This document shows, piece after piece, positions 27,320 to 37,312 of a DNA stretch of 64,000 nt (positions are counted from its first letter, which is position 1; each line of letters starts with the position of its first letter). The notes beneath the pieces are model-generated. The model was given only the letters and a program-made list of their open reading frames with translations. It was not told where the DNA came from and did not search any database. Location of the stretch: positions 1 through 64,000 of the forward strand of contig NZ_JAGJEH010000001.1 in NCBI RefSeq assembly GCF_018100925.1. Direction: 5' to 3'. Made by a program: the position numbers and the translations under genes. This DNA comes from Pseudoalteromonas luteoviolacea. GTDB taxonomy: Bacteria > Pseudomonadota > Gammaproteobacteria > Enterobacterales > Alteromonadaceae.

Positions 27320-30300
27320 TTATCTGCGCATACTGCCACTAAATCTTGAATGATGTTCAGGGCTCGTTGAGTCAGTAAAGTCAGTTGGATGCTCAAGTTT
27401 TATGACGTCAACATTCCAACCATCGTCGAGCATGCTTGTGGGTGTGATCACATACGCCTCCACATCCAACCCGGCACTTGGCGTGACGGCTTGTAAATGC
27501 AATTGCCCAAGGATAATTTTCCACGTAAATGCCCTGTTTTTACCTTGGCTCACAAAGTCCAGTGTTCCGTCATTTTTAAAGTCGAGATAGCTGGTGGTAT
27601 TGCCATTAATTAAGGCAAAGCGTTCATAGCTAATTTTCATGCTGTCAAAGTAAGGTTGGTCGCTACTCGATTTGGTGCGAACCACGGCACCTAACTCTTC
27701 ATTGTCTTTCCAATGGATGACATCTGGACCCGCCTGATGCATAAAGAATGACACGTCATCGGTATCGAGTTGATTCACCTCAAAGGTTAGCTCTGCCAAG
27801 CCTGTATCGGTATTGTAGGTATAAGAGCCGTAGTTGATACCCGGGCCGTCAGAGTTTGCTGGGTCATACTCGGCTTCAAAAAACTTGTTGTCTGGCATAA
27901 ACACCGATACCCAAATTTTACTGGTGGTAAGTGGGTACTCAACAAATCCACCGACTCTGGGGTCATTTTCATCAAGCAACCGCTCAAACACGACGGGTGA
28001 CTCACCGGAGATCTCCAAGGTCATTGTATTACCTTCAACGCTGGCTTTGTGCGATAAATTTGGGTCATAACCAAACTCGCCGTTCTGGTCGATGATTAGA
28101 TCAACAGAGAGATCCTTACTGGTTTCATCCCAGCTGAGTGACCCTATTTCCATTCCGGTAGAACCGCTTGGATCATCGGTTGTATCTATTTCCATATGTA
28201 CCCAAACGCCATCTCTGATGATTATGACGAAGTTTGGTGAGCTAGGCTGGTACCAAGCACCATCTATGGCGTATTGCATGCTCGCCGGCGGTGGGATCTG
28301 ATTATTTTGCGATGCCTTTGCTTGCTCAAAATAGAGGTTTCTCACTTCGCCTAGTTCGCAACTGGTACCTTCGAAGTAAGCACATACTTTTATGTAATCC
28401 CTATCAAATTCTTGGATTTCAGTAACACCCACTGAGCCCATTTGGTCGATGCGTAACTTGCCATCAGCAATGGAGTAATCTGCCTGATCTCCCGTACCAA
28501 GCTGTACTTTGCGGCTAGTGGAGCCGTCTTCATTTGTCGTGGTATAAAACCAGTTGGAAAGTACCTGCTGATTTTCAATGAAATATAAGTAACGTTGGTT
28601 CATCCAATAATACTCAAATTTATCGAGCGTAGAGGCGGACTTTTTGTATTTTAAAATAGTTGAATTTTCATATGAATTACCAAAGGCAACCTCAAAGTGT
28701 TGACGTACATACCAAGTATCACCGTGTACGCTGATCACTTCATATCTTTGATGGTCATACACGCTGCACATATCGCTAGTGGCATTTTCAGGGCATTGAC
28801 GCACAAAGCTGTAACTCATACCATATTGATAATTCATTATATTTAGTGACCTACCAGATACACTCCAAGTGTGTGAACCTTTTTGTAGAAATGAATACGA
28901 GATGCCGTTAATGTAATTGTCGAAAAAGTAGTCTTGAGCATAAGCTACGCCGTAGTAGGGCCTAATGCGGCCTAAAATGTCATTCTCAGCTAATGTCACC
29001 TCTTGCTCAGGCATCATCAAGCCAGAGCGCCGTCTGTACTTTTCTGTGTCGGTTTTTTCCGTGGTCGCCCAAAATTGGAATCCAGACTCAATATTTTTGA
29101 TTAGCCAATACTTGAAAGTTTTTGCGGTAAGCTCATCCGTTGCTGTTAGGGTAATTGTCAATATATTATCCGTAATTGACCAAGTGAATGCTCGACTAGT
29201 ATCTGCTGGCATTTGTGCACTGCCAGTACCATCTTGATTAAAGGTCACTTTACTGGCGAAGCTTCCATTATCAAGAATGTACATCATGTTGATATACCAG
29301 TTGCCGCTAAAGTTAGTTGCAACTGGTGTGATGGTCTGGTTTTTCCCTATCATTGAGAGATCCATAGCGCGACTTACATCGCTGTTTACCAAGACCTCGT
29401 TACCAGTACTATCAGTGGAATATTCATCGCCAATAAAGGTGATGCTGATGGCTTTTGCAACCGGGCTTTCATCATACACAGTGAACGAGGCGCTTTTGTA
29501 TTTGTATTGGCAAGAGAAGTAGCTGCCATTGCTGTCTTTGCATGAGTAGGTTTTACTCATCACACCCGGCGCGAATGTGAGGGAAACAAGACCATTGTCA
29601 TCTTGGCTCCATGTCATATCGCCACTGGAATAATCGGCGAATGTACCTGTATTGTCTTGGTTAAACGTGGCTTCAAAAAATAGCTCACTGAACGTTTTGG
29701 TAGAGCCAAGTAAGTAGTCGCCATTAAAGTCTGACTGGCTGTTATCAACTAAATCACCATCTTGTTTTATGTCATTTTTAGTGCTTTCAATTAGTGTTGG
29801 ATTTTTATCATTTATGGTGTCTGTTAATTCGGTGACGGCGGTTGGCGAAGACACCAGCTCAAAAGTAGAGTTTACGCCTGAAGGTAGGCTAAATTGGTTG
29901 TCACCTTCTCCGTCTACCACAATTTTTATCAGTGCGGCGAGTGTGAGCTTTTCATCCGCATCAATCCCAACCAATACGTTATTGAGTGCTGATTCGGTTT
30001 CAGGCGTGCCGATTTCTCGGGTAATTAACGCATATTCAGAAGTGGTGACGTTGGTGATATTGACACCGAAATTTTCATCTTTATTTAAGACTCCATCTTC
30101 ACCAGCTTGGCTTTCAATCGCCGAAAAACTCGGCAGTTGCGAGTAAAATTCGACGTCTGATTGTGTGCTACCGCCTTTGGCTCGGATCCTCACCAAATCA
30201 TTTACCATAGACTCGTCAACATCGAGTTGATAGGTATAGGCACCAGTTGCATCTGCTGCGAGTTCAAAACTTTGATCTCCCACGTATACTGTCAGTGCCG

Positions 30301-30760
30301 CGTTGGGGATCGGTTCATCTGTAACAAGTCCAGTGATGGTTACGGACTTCACAATTCTAGCGACGCTTAGGTTGAAGTCCGCGCTTGCCGATGCGTTGTC
30401 ATCATCGGTAACGGTAACACGCAACGTCATTGTGGAGTCTTCAGAAATATCAGGGGTTGTAAAAGTGACAGTATTGGTGGCAGCATTCGATAACGTTGTT
30501 GTTGGTCCAGCAACAATTTGCCATGCAAATGTGTTTACTGTGCCATCGCTGTCAGAGGCTTGGGCTGTGAGCGTAACTTCTTTTTTTTCTTGTACAGAAC
30601 TTTCACCACTGATAGTGACTGTTGGTGCACTATTTTGCGGGGTACTTGGTGTAGAAGGTGTGGAAGGGGAGCTATCAGAACCACCCCCTCCGCATCCGGT
30701 GATCGATATACCTAACACCCAAGTGAGTATAAGGTGCATCCGTTTACGTGAATAAAACAT
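27320..30760 (-). CDS. Large multidomain surface lipoprotein with PKD-like domain
   Basis: About 1146 residues. Lipoprotein signal with lipobox SITGC (Cys23), then GGGGS and a Ser-Pro-Ser-Thr-Pro repeat linker. A PKD/REJ-like Ig domain follows (about 45-135: APTVTISGE...TLTAQASDSDGTVNTFAWQI). After a carboxypeptidase-regulatory-like segment (TITGLVTDEPIPNAALTVYV) the rest is a series of beta-rich units with recurring S-G-x-W-x and T-F-x-x-D-x-T-G patterns (for example FNQDNTGTFADY, FNQDGTGSAQM, DFKNDGTLDFV), like lipocalin- or copper-resistance-type strand repeats. Function unknown. I chose ATG 30760 because GGAGG is nine bases upstream; the frame stays open 24 codons further without an SD. 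Monocistronic. Confidence 0.8.
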   Translation of the reverse strand: MFYSRKRMHLILTWVLGISITGCGGGGSDSSPSTPSTPSTPQNSAPTVTISGESSVQEKKEVTLTAQASDSDGTVNTFAWQIVAGPTTTLSNAATNTVTFTTPDISEDSTMTLRVTVTDDDNASASADFNLSVARIVKSVTITGLVTDEPIPNAALTVYVGDQSFELAADATGAYTYQLDVDESMVNDLVRIRAKGGSTQSDVEFYSQLPSFSAIESQAGEDGVLNKDENFGVNITNVTTSEYALITREIGTPETESALNNVLVGIDADEKLTLAALIKIVVDGEGDNQFSLPSGVNSTFELVSSPTAVTELTDTINDKNPTLIESTKNDIKQDGDLVDNSQSDFNGDYLLGSTKTFSELFFEATFNQDNTGTFADYSSGDMTWSQDDNGLVSLTFAPGVMSKTYSCKDSNGSYFSCQYKYKSASFTVYDESPVAKAISITFIGDEYSTDSTGNEVLVNSDVSRAMDLSMIGKNQTITPVATNFSGNWYINMMYILDNGSFASKVTFNQDGTGSAQMPADTSRAFTWSITDNILTITLTATDELTAKTFKYWLIKNIESGFQFWATTEKTDTEKYRRRSGLMMPEQEVTLAENDILGRIRPYYGVAYAQDYFFDNYINGISYSFLQKGSHTWSVSGRSLNIMNYQYGMSYSFVRQCPENATSDMCSVYDHQRYEVISVHGDTWYVRQHFEVAFGNSYENSTILKYKKSASTLDKFEYYWMNQRYLYFIENQQVLSNWFYTTTNEDGSTSRKVQLGTGDQADYSIADGKLRIDQMGSVGVTEIQEFDRDYIKVCAYFEGTSCELGEVRNLYFEQAKASQNNQIPPPASMQYAIDGAWYQPSSPNFVIIIRDGVWVHMEIDTTDDPSGSTGMEIGSLSWDETSKDLSVDLIIDQNGEFGYDPNLSHKASVEGNTMTLEISGESPVVFERLLDENDPRVGGFVEYPLTTSKIWVSVFMPDNKFFEAEYDPANSDGPGINYGSYTYNTDTGLAELTFEVNQLDTDDVSFFMHQAGPDVIHWKDNEELGAVVRTKSSSDQPYFDSMKISYERFALINGNTTSYLDFKNDGTLDFVSQGKNRAFTWKIILGQLHLQAVTPSAGLDVEAYVITPTSMLDDGWNVDVIKLEHPTDFTDSTSPEHHSRFSGSMRR

Positions 30761-31100
30761 GTTCTTGTTCCTCCGAAACACACGATACAAACTGTGCAGG
30801 TTTTCTGAATCAGTATTGGGTTCAATAAGCATAGTAAATGGGTGAAATTCGTACAGTTGAATTGCTAAAATGAGGAGAAAAAGTTGTCGGTGTTTCGCTA
30901 ATTTACAAAAGTCAGGTGAGAAGTTGCAGACCCGACTTGGCTGTCAGGACGCTTTTTAATGAGCGTTGAATTGGAGGGGACCACAAAGCCGCCGAAACAT
31001 ACAATATCAAGTTGCGTATATTCTTAAAACTCAGTATGTTGGCTCTATTAAGTAGCTTGAGCTAGGTGTTCATTTTTAATAACAAGCAATAGGAATTCAA

Positions 31101-32132
31101 ATGTTGTATTCATCTCCGTTATCTTCAGGCAGCAAAATTGCTGTCACCGCATTTTCGTCGGGTGTTGCTGCACCTTGTCACCCGAGGTTAAATATCGTCT
31201 TACAAGATCTGAAAAATCGTGGGTTTGAAGTACTGGAAGGCCAATGTTTGCGAGAAGATAAACTGCATGTCAGTGCACCACTTGAAGCGCGGGTAGCGGA
31301 GCTTATGGCATTTTTATGCGACGATAGTATCGACGCAATTATGGCGCCTTGGGGTGGAGAAATTGCGATGGATATATTACCCAGGTTAGATTGGCAACGA
31401 TTGAAAACCGCTAAACCAAAATGGCTTATGGGCTTTTCAGATATCAGTACAGTTCTAACATCAATCAGTTGCAAACTAGGCTGGGCAACGTGCCACTGCA
31501 CTAACTTAATGCAGTTGGGACTGAATCAAACTGACGAATTAACAGCTAAAGTATTCGAGCATTTGGCCACCCCCATTGGCGGTGAATTCAAGCAAGCGGC
31601 TGCGCAATTTTTTGAACGACGCCATGCAGACTATAGTAAGGATCCGACAGCTGCTTTTAATCTATCAGAACCAAGCCAGTGGAAAATATTAAATAATGCG
31701 TACCATGATGAAGTTGAATTTACAGGCCGTTTAATCGGTGGGTGCATAGACACGCATATGGTGCTGTATGGCTCTGATTATTTCTTGCCTCACAAAAATC
31801 TAATCAGTAGAGAAGATAAAGTTATATACTATTTTGAGAATGGGGAGCTAACCCCGACACAGTATTTTAGGGCATTTCAAAGTTTGAAACTCAAAGGTGC
31901 ATTTGACAATGCCTCGGGTATTTTAGTCGGCCGAAATGCAGCACAAGTGACACGTGGAGAAGGGTACGACGATTTAATCGCTTTGCAGCAATCATTGGGC
32001 GAGCTTGAAATTCCTGTACTGTATGATGTTGATGTCAGCCACCAAGCGCCCAATCTCACTATGGTTAATGGCGCTTTGGCAAATGTTAAATTGAAAAATG
32101 GGTTGGGAGAAATTAGCCAAAAGTTGATTTAA
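31101..32132 (+). CDS. S66-family LD-carboxypeptidase/MccF-like serine peptidase
   Basis: 343 residues, cytoplasmic. S66 features by hand: N-terminal KIAVTAFSSGV, the IMAPWGGEIAMDILPRLDW strand-loop, the nucleophile motif LMGFSDISTV (Ser in GFSD), YYFENGE with the likely catalytic Glu, and VDVSHQAPNLT with the likely catalytic His. The family includes LdcA (murein tetrapeptide recycling) and MccF (cleavage of microcin C7); the spacing and the long insert look more MccF-like. AGGA lies upstream of the ATG. Stands alone before the efflux pair. Confidence 0.85.
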   Translation: MLYSSPLSSGSKIAVTAFSSGVAAPCHPRLNIVLQDLKNRGFEVLEGQCLREDKLHVSAPLEARVAELMAFLCDDSIDAIMAPWGGEIAMDILPRLDWQRLKTAKPKWLMGFSDISTVLTSISCKLGWATCHCTNLMQLGLNQTDELTAKVFEHLATPIGGEFKQAAAQFFERRHADYSKDPTAAFNLSEPSQWKILNNAYHDEVEFTGRLIGGCIDTHMVLYGSDYFLPHKNLISREDKVIYYFENGELTPTQYFRAFQSLKLKGAFDNASGILVGRNAAQVTRGEGYDDLIALQQSLGELEIPVLYDVDVSHQAPNLTMVNGALANVKLKNGLGEISQKLI

Positions 32133-32189
32133 CCGCGCCTCAGGCACGGCAAGTCCTCGCCTCATTTCTCTACGTGTTTTTAAATGCAA

Positions 32190-32220
32190 GTTAGCTATTT
32201 TTGTGGTGAAAATAGCTAAC
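32190..32220 (+). terminator. Terminator-like inverted repeat after the S66 peptidase gene
   Basis: Perfect 12-bp inverted repeat, GTTAGCTATTTT (32190-32201) with AAAATAGCTAAC (32209-32220). A-T-rich base of stem, no T run after it. Confidence 0.65.
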
Positions 32221-32407
32221 CATCTTATGATATATCGCACTTCTAAAACTTAATTGTTTTCTTTTAGACACGGAAATTGACACATCGAGCAACTATATTG
32301 GTGAGCGCACTAATATACCGATGATTGAATAAATTGAAGGCTATCATCTGCTAGATTAGTGGGTTTGTCGCAATTTAAGCGTTTGTAAAACGCTTTCATA
32401 GTATCTT

Positions 32408-32428
32408 CTTTAAAAACAATTATCATTT
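32408..32428 (+). promoter_or_regulatory. Weak Fur-box-like half site before the RND adaptor
   Basis: ATTATCATTT matches the right half of the Fur consensus exactly, the left half poorly. It sits directly before the SD (GAGGTG) of the adaptor gene. Confidence 0.25.
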
Positions 32429-32439
32429 GAGGTGCAAAA

Positions 32440-33519
32440 ATGCGTTGTATTCCTGCGTTTATATCCGTTGTTGCTTTATCCGTTCTTGCGGCTTGGTCAA
32501 CATCAACATGGAGCACGCCAGTAGAAGTTGCGGTTTTTCAAGCCAAGGATCTTCAGTATAAAAATAAACTGACTTTGAGCGGAACCGTTGAAGCGAAACA
32601 AAATGCCACACTTGCGAGTTTAGAGGCCGGCGTTGTCAACGAGTTGTTGGTGGAAGTAGGCGATGTAGTTAAACGCGGTCAAGCCCTTTTAAAACTAGAT
32701 CCGACATTGGCAAAGTTGAGATTGGAGCAAAGTGAAGCGTCAGTTGAATCCGCTGATGTTGCGCTTTTAGAGTCTAAACGCCAACTTGATGAGGTTGAGT
32801 CTCTCTCCAAAAAGCAATTTGTAGCACCGACTTTACTTGCAGAGCGTCGTGCTGATGTCGCTGCATCAAAAGCAGCATTAGCAAAAGCAAAAGCGGCTTT
32901 AGCAATGGATAAGGAAACACTAAGAAGGCAAACTCTGTTTGCGCCTTTTGACGGTGTTGTGATGAAGCGTAATGTCGATTTAGGTGAATGGGTTACAACG
33001 CAGACGCATACTTTAACACTGGTTTCTGTAGGAGATTTACGACTCAAAGTCGCGGTACCTCAAGAATATATAAATGCTTTTTCAAACAATAATATAAATG
33101 AATTAGTTATTCAGCCAGATCACGATCAAAGCAAATTTATAGCGGCAAAAGTGCAAGCAATTGTGCCGGTTATTAATGAGCAAACTCGTAGTTTTGTTGT
33201 TCATGTTGAAGTACCTAAGCAAGAATCGTTTATTGCGGGTATGTCGGCGCAAGCGCAATTTGAATTGCCTAGTACAGGTACTCAAGCAGTATGGGTGCCA
33301 AAGTCGGCACTTAAGTATCATCCAGATGGCGCTTTGAGTGTCTTTGTTGCCAATGGAAACTCCGCTACTCGCCATACGGTTAGAGTACTAGAGCAGCGCG
33401 GTGAACAAGTACTTATTTCAGTTGTGTCAGGCGATAGCACTGTACTAAGCGGACCAATTATTATGACTGCTGTTCAACTGCTAAAAAATGGCAGTGAGAT
33501 CACGGTGAGTAAGGACTAG
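32440..33519 (+). CDS. RND efflux periplasmic adaptor (membrane-fusion protein)
   Basis: 359 residues. Signal peptide, then the split biotinyl-lipoyl domain (ASLEAGVVNELLVEVGDVVKRGQ; second half around LFAPFDGVVMKRNVDLGEWV), an alpha-helical hairpin between them (about residues 90-160, Ala/Lys/Glu heptads: LRLEQSEASVESADVALLES), a beta-barrel domain and a C-terminal membrane-proximal domain. The adaptor links the inner-membrane pump to an outer-membrane channel. GAGGTG precedes the ATG. Five bases separate it from the pump gene, so they are co-transcribed. No outer-membrane channel gene is present nearby; the pump probably uses a TolC-type protein from elsewhere. Confidence 0.92.
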   Translation: MRCIPAFISVVALSVLAAWSTSTWSTPVEVAVFQAKDLQYKNKLTLSGTVEAKQNATLASLEAGVVNELLVEVGDVVKRGQALLKLDPTLAKLRLEQSEASVESADVALLESKRQLDEVESLSKKQFVAPTLLAERRADVAASKAALAKAKAALAMDKETLRRQTLFAPFDGVVMKRNVDLGEWVTTQTHTLTLVSVGDLRLKVAVPQEYINAFSNNNINELVIQPDHDQSKFIAAKVQAIVPVINEQTRSFVVHVEVPKQESFIAGMSAQAQFELPSTGTQAVWVPKSALKYHPDGALSVFVANGNSATRHTVRVLEQRGEQVLISVVSGDSTVLSGPIIMTAVQLLKNGSEITVSKD

Positions 33520-33524
33520 CAGAT

Positions 33525-36500
33525 ATGATTGAAAGCGCCGTTAAACGCGGTACCTTAGTTGCCGTTATCTCTTTGATTATCTGTATTTTGGGGCTGGTGA
33601 CAGCGTTAAAAATTCCAGTACAGATGATCCCCGACCTTGAAGTCAGAACCATAACGGTTCAAACAGGCTGGCCAGGTGCAACGCCACAAGATGTTGAAAA
33701 AGAAATCCTCGTTGAGCAAGAGCGATATCTACGCAGTTTGCCAAACCTCAAACGCATGGTGTCCTATTCTCAAATGGGATCTGCACGGATCCAACTGGAG
33801 TTTCCGTTTGGTGTTGATGTCAATGACGCCTTGATTCGTGTCAACAATGCCCTTAGCCAAGTTCCCAGCTATCCGGAAAACGTTGATCAACCAAGGTTGT
33901 ATTCGAGCTCTTTTTCGTCCAATGCTTTTATGCATTTTGTGCTAAAGCCGCAAACTGGAAATCCGCTTGATTTAGATGTCGATATGCTCAGAGATTTTGC
34001 CGAAGATTTCGTAAGGCCACGAATGGAGAGTATACCCGGTGTGTCAGAGGTAGGTGTTGGTGGTGGTGCAGCTAGACAAGTACAGATTAATGTTGATCCT
34101 AGTCGCTTGGCCCAACGTGGGTTAAGTGTAACAGATTTAAGAAATGCCATCCGTTCGCGCAATCGCGATGCATCGGCAGGCGACATTGAAAGCGGCCCAA
34201 GTCGTTATTTATTACGTATGGTTGGACGTTTTGAGCAGCTGAATGAGCTTGATGATTTGATTATTTCTGAGCGCGATGGTGTGATCACCAAGCTCCGAGA
34301 TGTTGCCGTTGTGTCGCTAGACCATTTTGAATTACGTGGTATTTCATACTCAGATGGTGAGCGTACTTTAAGGTTGTCAGTACGTCGTGAAAGTGGCTCA
34401 AATGTTATTGATATTAAGCAGCAAATGCTGCCAGTGATTGAGCAAATTAACCAAGAATTGTTAGCGCAAAATGGCTTAGAGCTGATCCTAATGAGTGACG
34501 ATGTTCAATATGTTGAAAGCTCACTTAAAAATGTGTGGACTAATTTGGCATTAGGTGCGTTGCTCGCAACCTTGGTGATGTTTTTATTTTTACGCTCAGG
34601 GCGTGCCACATTGGTTGGCGTGATGGGCATACCAATTTGTACTGTTGCAGCCTTCCTAGGCTTAACGCTATTTGACCGTACCATTAATGTTATTTCGCTT
34701 GCCGGAGTGGCCTTTGCAATTGGTATGACCGTCGACAATACCATCGTAGTACTTGAAGCCATAGTGCAAGCAAACAGGCGCGGCACGAGTAAATTGCACG
34801 CTGCAATTAAAGGTGTAAAAGAAGTTTGGCCTGCGGTTTTGGCTTCGACTGCGACAACAGTGTTAGTATTTGCGCCAATCTTATTTGTTCAACAAGAAGC
34901 TGGTCAGCTCTACTCCGACATTGCGATTGCCGTATCGTCTGCAATTATTGCCTCTATGCTGGTGGCTATTTTTATTGTACCGACAACATTGGCAAATTTA
35001 CCTAATCGTAAAGATGAGATGAAAACTGTCACACTTTCAAAGCGTTGGCTTGCACTGGTGTCGTTTTGCGTGGCATCAAAAGCCAGAGCAACAGCCATCA
35101 CTGCAAGTTTTGTGGTTGTGACACTTGGTGCTGCATATGCCTTAATGCCCGCTGCTGAATATTTACCTGAAGGTGAAGAACCTAAAGCGTTTTCAATGAT
35201 GATTGCACCGCCAAGTTATAACCTGTCAGAAATGAAAGAGATAGGTGATGAGCTGCGTGTTTATTTTAATGGCCATATTAATGCATCGAGTGACGCATTT
35301 GATAAAGGCGAGACGGACATGCCGCCACTGGCTTACTACTCGATGTCAGTATCTATTGGCCGTATTTGGTTTTTAAGTGCTCCGACGGACCCAAATAATA
35401 TCCAGGCTATGATGGATGCAATCACGGCTAAGTTCAGAAGTTATGAAAATATGCGTGCTTTCTCTGCTAGGGGGTCAATTATTTCAAGTAATGATGGTGG
35501 CACACGTGCAGTAGCGGTTGATATTGCTGGGAGCAATTTAACGGACTTGTACCGCGCAGCTGAAGCAGTATACGAGCAAGCTCAAGTAACATTTGAAAAC
35601 CCACAAATTAACTCAGACCCTCGGGCACTGAGCCTAGATCAACCGCTTATTGAGATTAAACCCAAATGGCAAAGGCTTGCTGAGCTTGGGATCAGTCCAA
35701 ATGAATTTGGTTATACAATTTCGTCATTGAGTGACGGTGCGTATGTTGATGAGTTTATTTTGAACGATGACAAAATAGATATGTTTATTTTCAGTCATCA
35801 AAAGGAAAAGCAAACCATTGAGCAACTGGCCACTTCACCCATTGTTACGCCATCTGGGGATGTGTTGCCACTGAGCGCATTGGCTGATTTAGTGGAAAGT
35901 AAAAACAGTGATAGCTTGCGCCGTGTAGATGGCAAGCGAACGGTGACTGTATATATCATTCCACCTCGAGATGTGGCATTGGAAACCGCCGAAGAGATTG
36001 TGCGTACCGAGTTACTACCAACTCTTTGGCAACAAGGGAAAATTGCGCAAGGTACTAAAGTTTCTATCAGTGGTGCGGCCGACCAATTGGAAGCGACACA
36101 AGCCTCGTTATCGAGCAACTTTATTGTGGCCTTAGTACTGAGTTATTTGTTATTAGTGGCGATATTTACGCATTGGAGTTACCCATTGTTTATTCTAGCC
36201 ACTGTGCCATTAGGTATGGCAGGGGGCTTACTGGGGTTGATTTCCGTAAATGGCGTTAATGTGTTGCTGGCAAATTTTGGAATGACACCATTCCACCAAC
36301 CCTTTGATATGATCACCATGTTGGGCTTCCTTATTTTATTGGGGACTGTGGTAAATAACCCTATTTTGATAGTAGATCAAACTCGAAAGTTGATTGTAGA
36401 TCAGGGGATGGAAGTTGTTGCAGCAGTCAAACAGGCGGTTGCAACGCGACTTAAACCGATATTAATGTCGACTGCGACCACATTATTTGGTCTTGCACCT

Positions 36501-36647
36501 TTGGTGTTTATACCAGGAGATGGCACTGAGTTATACCGGGGTGTTGGTATTATCGTATTGTGCGGCATAGTGTTCTCGATGTTGCTTAGCCTGACGTTTT
36601 TACCGGCGCTGCTGGTCAGTGTGCTGAGTAACAAGCGGGTGCGATAA
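33525..36647 (+). CDS. RND-family efflux transporter permease (AcrB/HAE1-like)
   Basis: 1040 residues with the twelve-helix, two-large-loop layout of RND pumps: TM1 at the N-terminus, QTGWPGATPQDVEKEI in the first porter domain, TM2-6 around residues 335-480, a second porter loop, TM8-12 around 860-1030. By hand alignment the proton-relay pair of AcrB TM4 (Asp-Asp) reads VDN and the TM10 Lys position reads VNN (GTVVNNPILIVD), the pattern of a distinct RND clade rather than of AcrB itself. Driven by proton or sodium influx; substrate unknown. Starts five bases after the adaptor stop and ends at a strong terminator. Confidence 0.92.
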   Translation: MIESAVKRGTLVAVISLIICILGLVTALKIPVQMIPDLEVRTITVQTGWPGATPQDVEKEILVEQERYLRSLPNLKRMVSYSQMGSARIQLEFPFGVDVNDALIRVNNALSQVPSYPENVDQPRLYSSSFSSNAFMHFVLKPQTGNPLDLDVDMLRDFAEDFVRPRMESIPGVSEVGVGGGAARQVQINVDPSRLAQRGLSVTDLRNAIRSRNRDASAGDIESGPSRYLLRMVGRFEQLNELDDLIISERDGVITKLRDVAVVSLDHFELRGISYSDGERTLRLSVRRESGSNVIDIKQQMLPVIEQINQELLAQNGLELILMSDDVQYVESSLKNVWTNLALGALLATLVMFLFLRSGRATLVGVMGIPICTVAAFLGLTLFDRTINVISLAGVAFAIGMTVDNTIVVLEAIVQANRRGTSKLHAAIKGVKEVWPAVLASTATTVLVFAPILFVQQEAGQLYSDIAIAVSSAIIASMLVAIFIVPTTLANLPNRKDEMKTVTLSKRWLALVSFCVASKARATAITASFVVVTLGAAYALMPAAEYLPEGEEPKAFSMMIAPPSYNLSEMKEIGDELRVYFNGHINASSDAFDKGETDMPPLAYYSMSVSIGRIWFLSAPTDPNNIQAMMDAITAKFRSYENMRAFSARGSIISSNDGGTRAVAVDIAGSNLTDLYRAAEAVYEQAQVTFENPQINSDPRALSLDQPLIEIKPKWQRLAELGISPNEFGYTISSLSDGAYVDEFILNDDKIDMFIFSHQKEKQTIEQLATSPIVTPSGDVLPLSALADLVESKNSDSLRRVDGKRTVTVYIIPPRDVALETAEEIVRTELLPTLWQQGKIAQGTKVSISGAADQLEATQASLSSNFIVALVLSYLLLVAIFTHWSYPLFILATVPLGMAGGLLGLISVNGVNVLLANFGMTPFHQPFDMITMLGFLILLGTVVNNPILIVDQTRKLIVDQGMEVVAAVKQAVATRLKPILMSTATTLFGLAPLVFIPGDGTELYRGVGIIVLCGIVFSMLLSLTFLPALLVSVLSNKRVR

Positions 36648-36652
36648 ACACT

Positions 36653-36678
36653 AAAAAAGGAGCTTCGGCTCCTTTTTT
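36653..36678 (+). terminator. Terminator of the RND operon
   Basis: AAAAAAGGAGC, TTCG tetraloop, GCTCCTTTTTT: a near-ideal intrinsic terminator five bases after the stop. Confidence 0.95.
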
Positions 36679-37312
36679 ATGAGCAATTGAAAACTAAGAT
36701 AGTTCAGTTACCTGAGTATGCCTCTTAAACGCCAGTGCTATGGATATAGAGTCGCGATAGCACTTTATAAACTTCACAGCGCAGCGTGAAGCTGCCTCCT
36801 TATAAAGAAGCTTAAACAATAGCAAGCCGGTTTTTGAGTCTTGATAGGGTATCTCGACACTGTGCTTTATTGTTTTGGTGTTTAATTAGACCAAGTTATC
36901 TCTAGTACTTTACTAACTACACATTTTTTCCCGTAAATCTAAGCGTCTCTTATGGCGTGGCAAACAAGGCGTTTGGAAAATAATGGATACATTAGTGGCG
37001 AGGCTTTATTGGCTCTGTTTCTTTTAGTCAATTTCGTACCTTGCCCTAATTACAAAACGCCACTTGTACCCCCAATATTGTTGTACTTTTCATGGTTTTT
37101 AGTGATTAATTTTGGCGATTAAAAAGTTTTAATTGAGTATGGTCGTCGTATGTCTTTCTATTTACAAAATTTTATCTGTTTGTTTTTAAAGCTTATAATT
37201 TTTGTCTTCCGATGTTTTTTTACAAAAACGTATTAATCGGCCCATTTGGGCGCACTTACGTGATGGCCAGTGCAAAATTGCACTCAGTTCCAACGTTATG
37301 AGGGCAAACACA
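36679..37312. other. Long intergenic region with two adjacent hairpins
   Basis: No supported gene. GTGCTAT/ATAGCAC (36735-36763) is followed at once by a nested structure: outer CTTTATAA/TTATAAAG (36763-36807) around inner CTTCAC/GTGAAG (36772-36791). The rest is AT-rich and should hold the promoter of the DUF2306 gene. The frame of that gene is open back to 37202, but from a TTG without an SD. Confidence 0.4.

Noticed and set aside
37202-37312. N-terminal extension of the DUF2306 protein from a TTG
   Set aside because: No SD at the TTG and the extension is not membrane- or signal-like; the ATG at 37313 has AGGG at good spacing.
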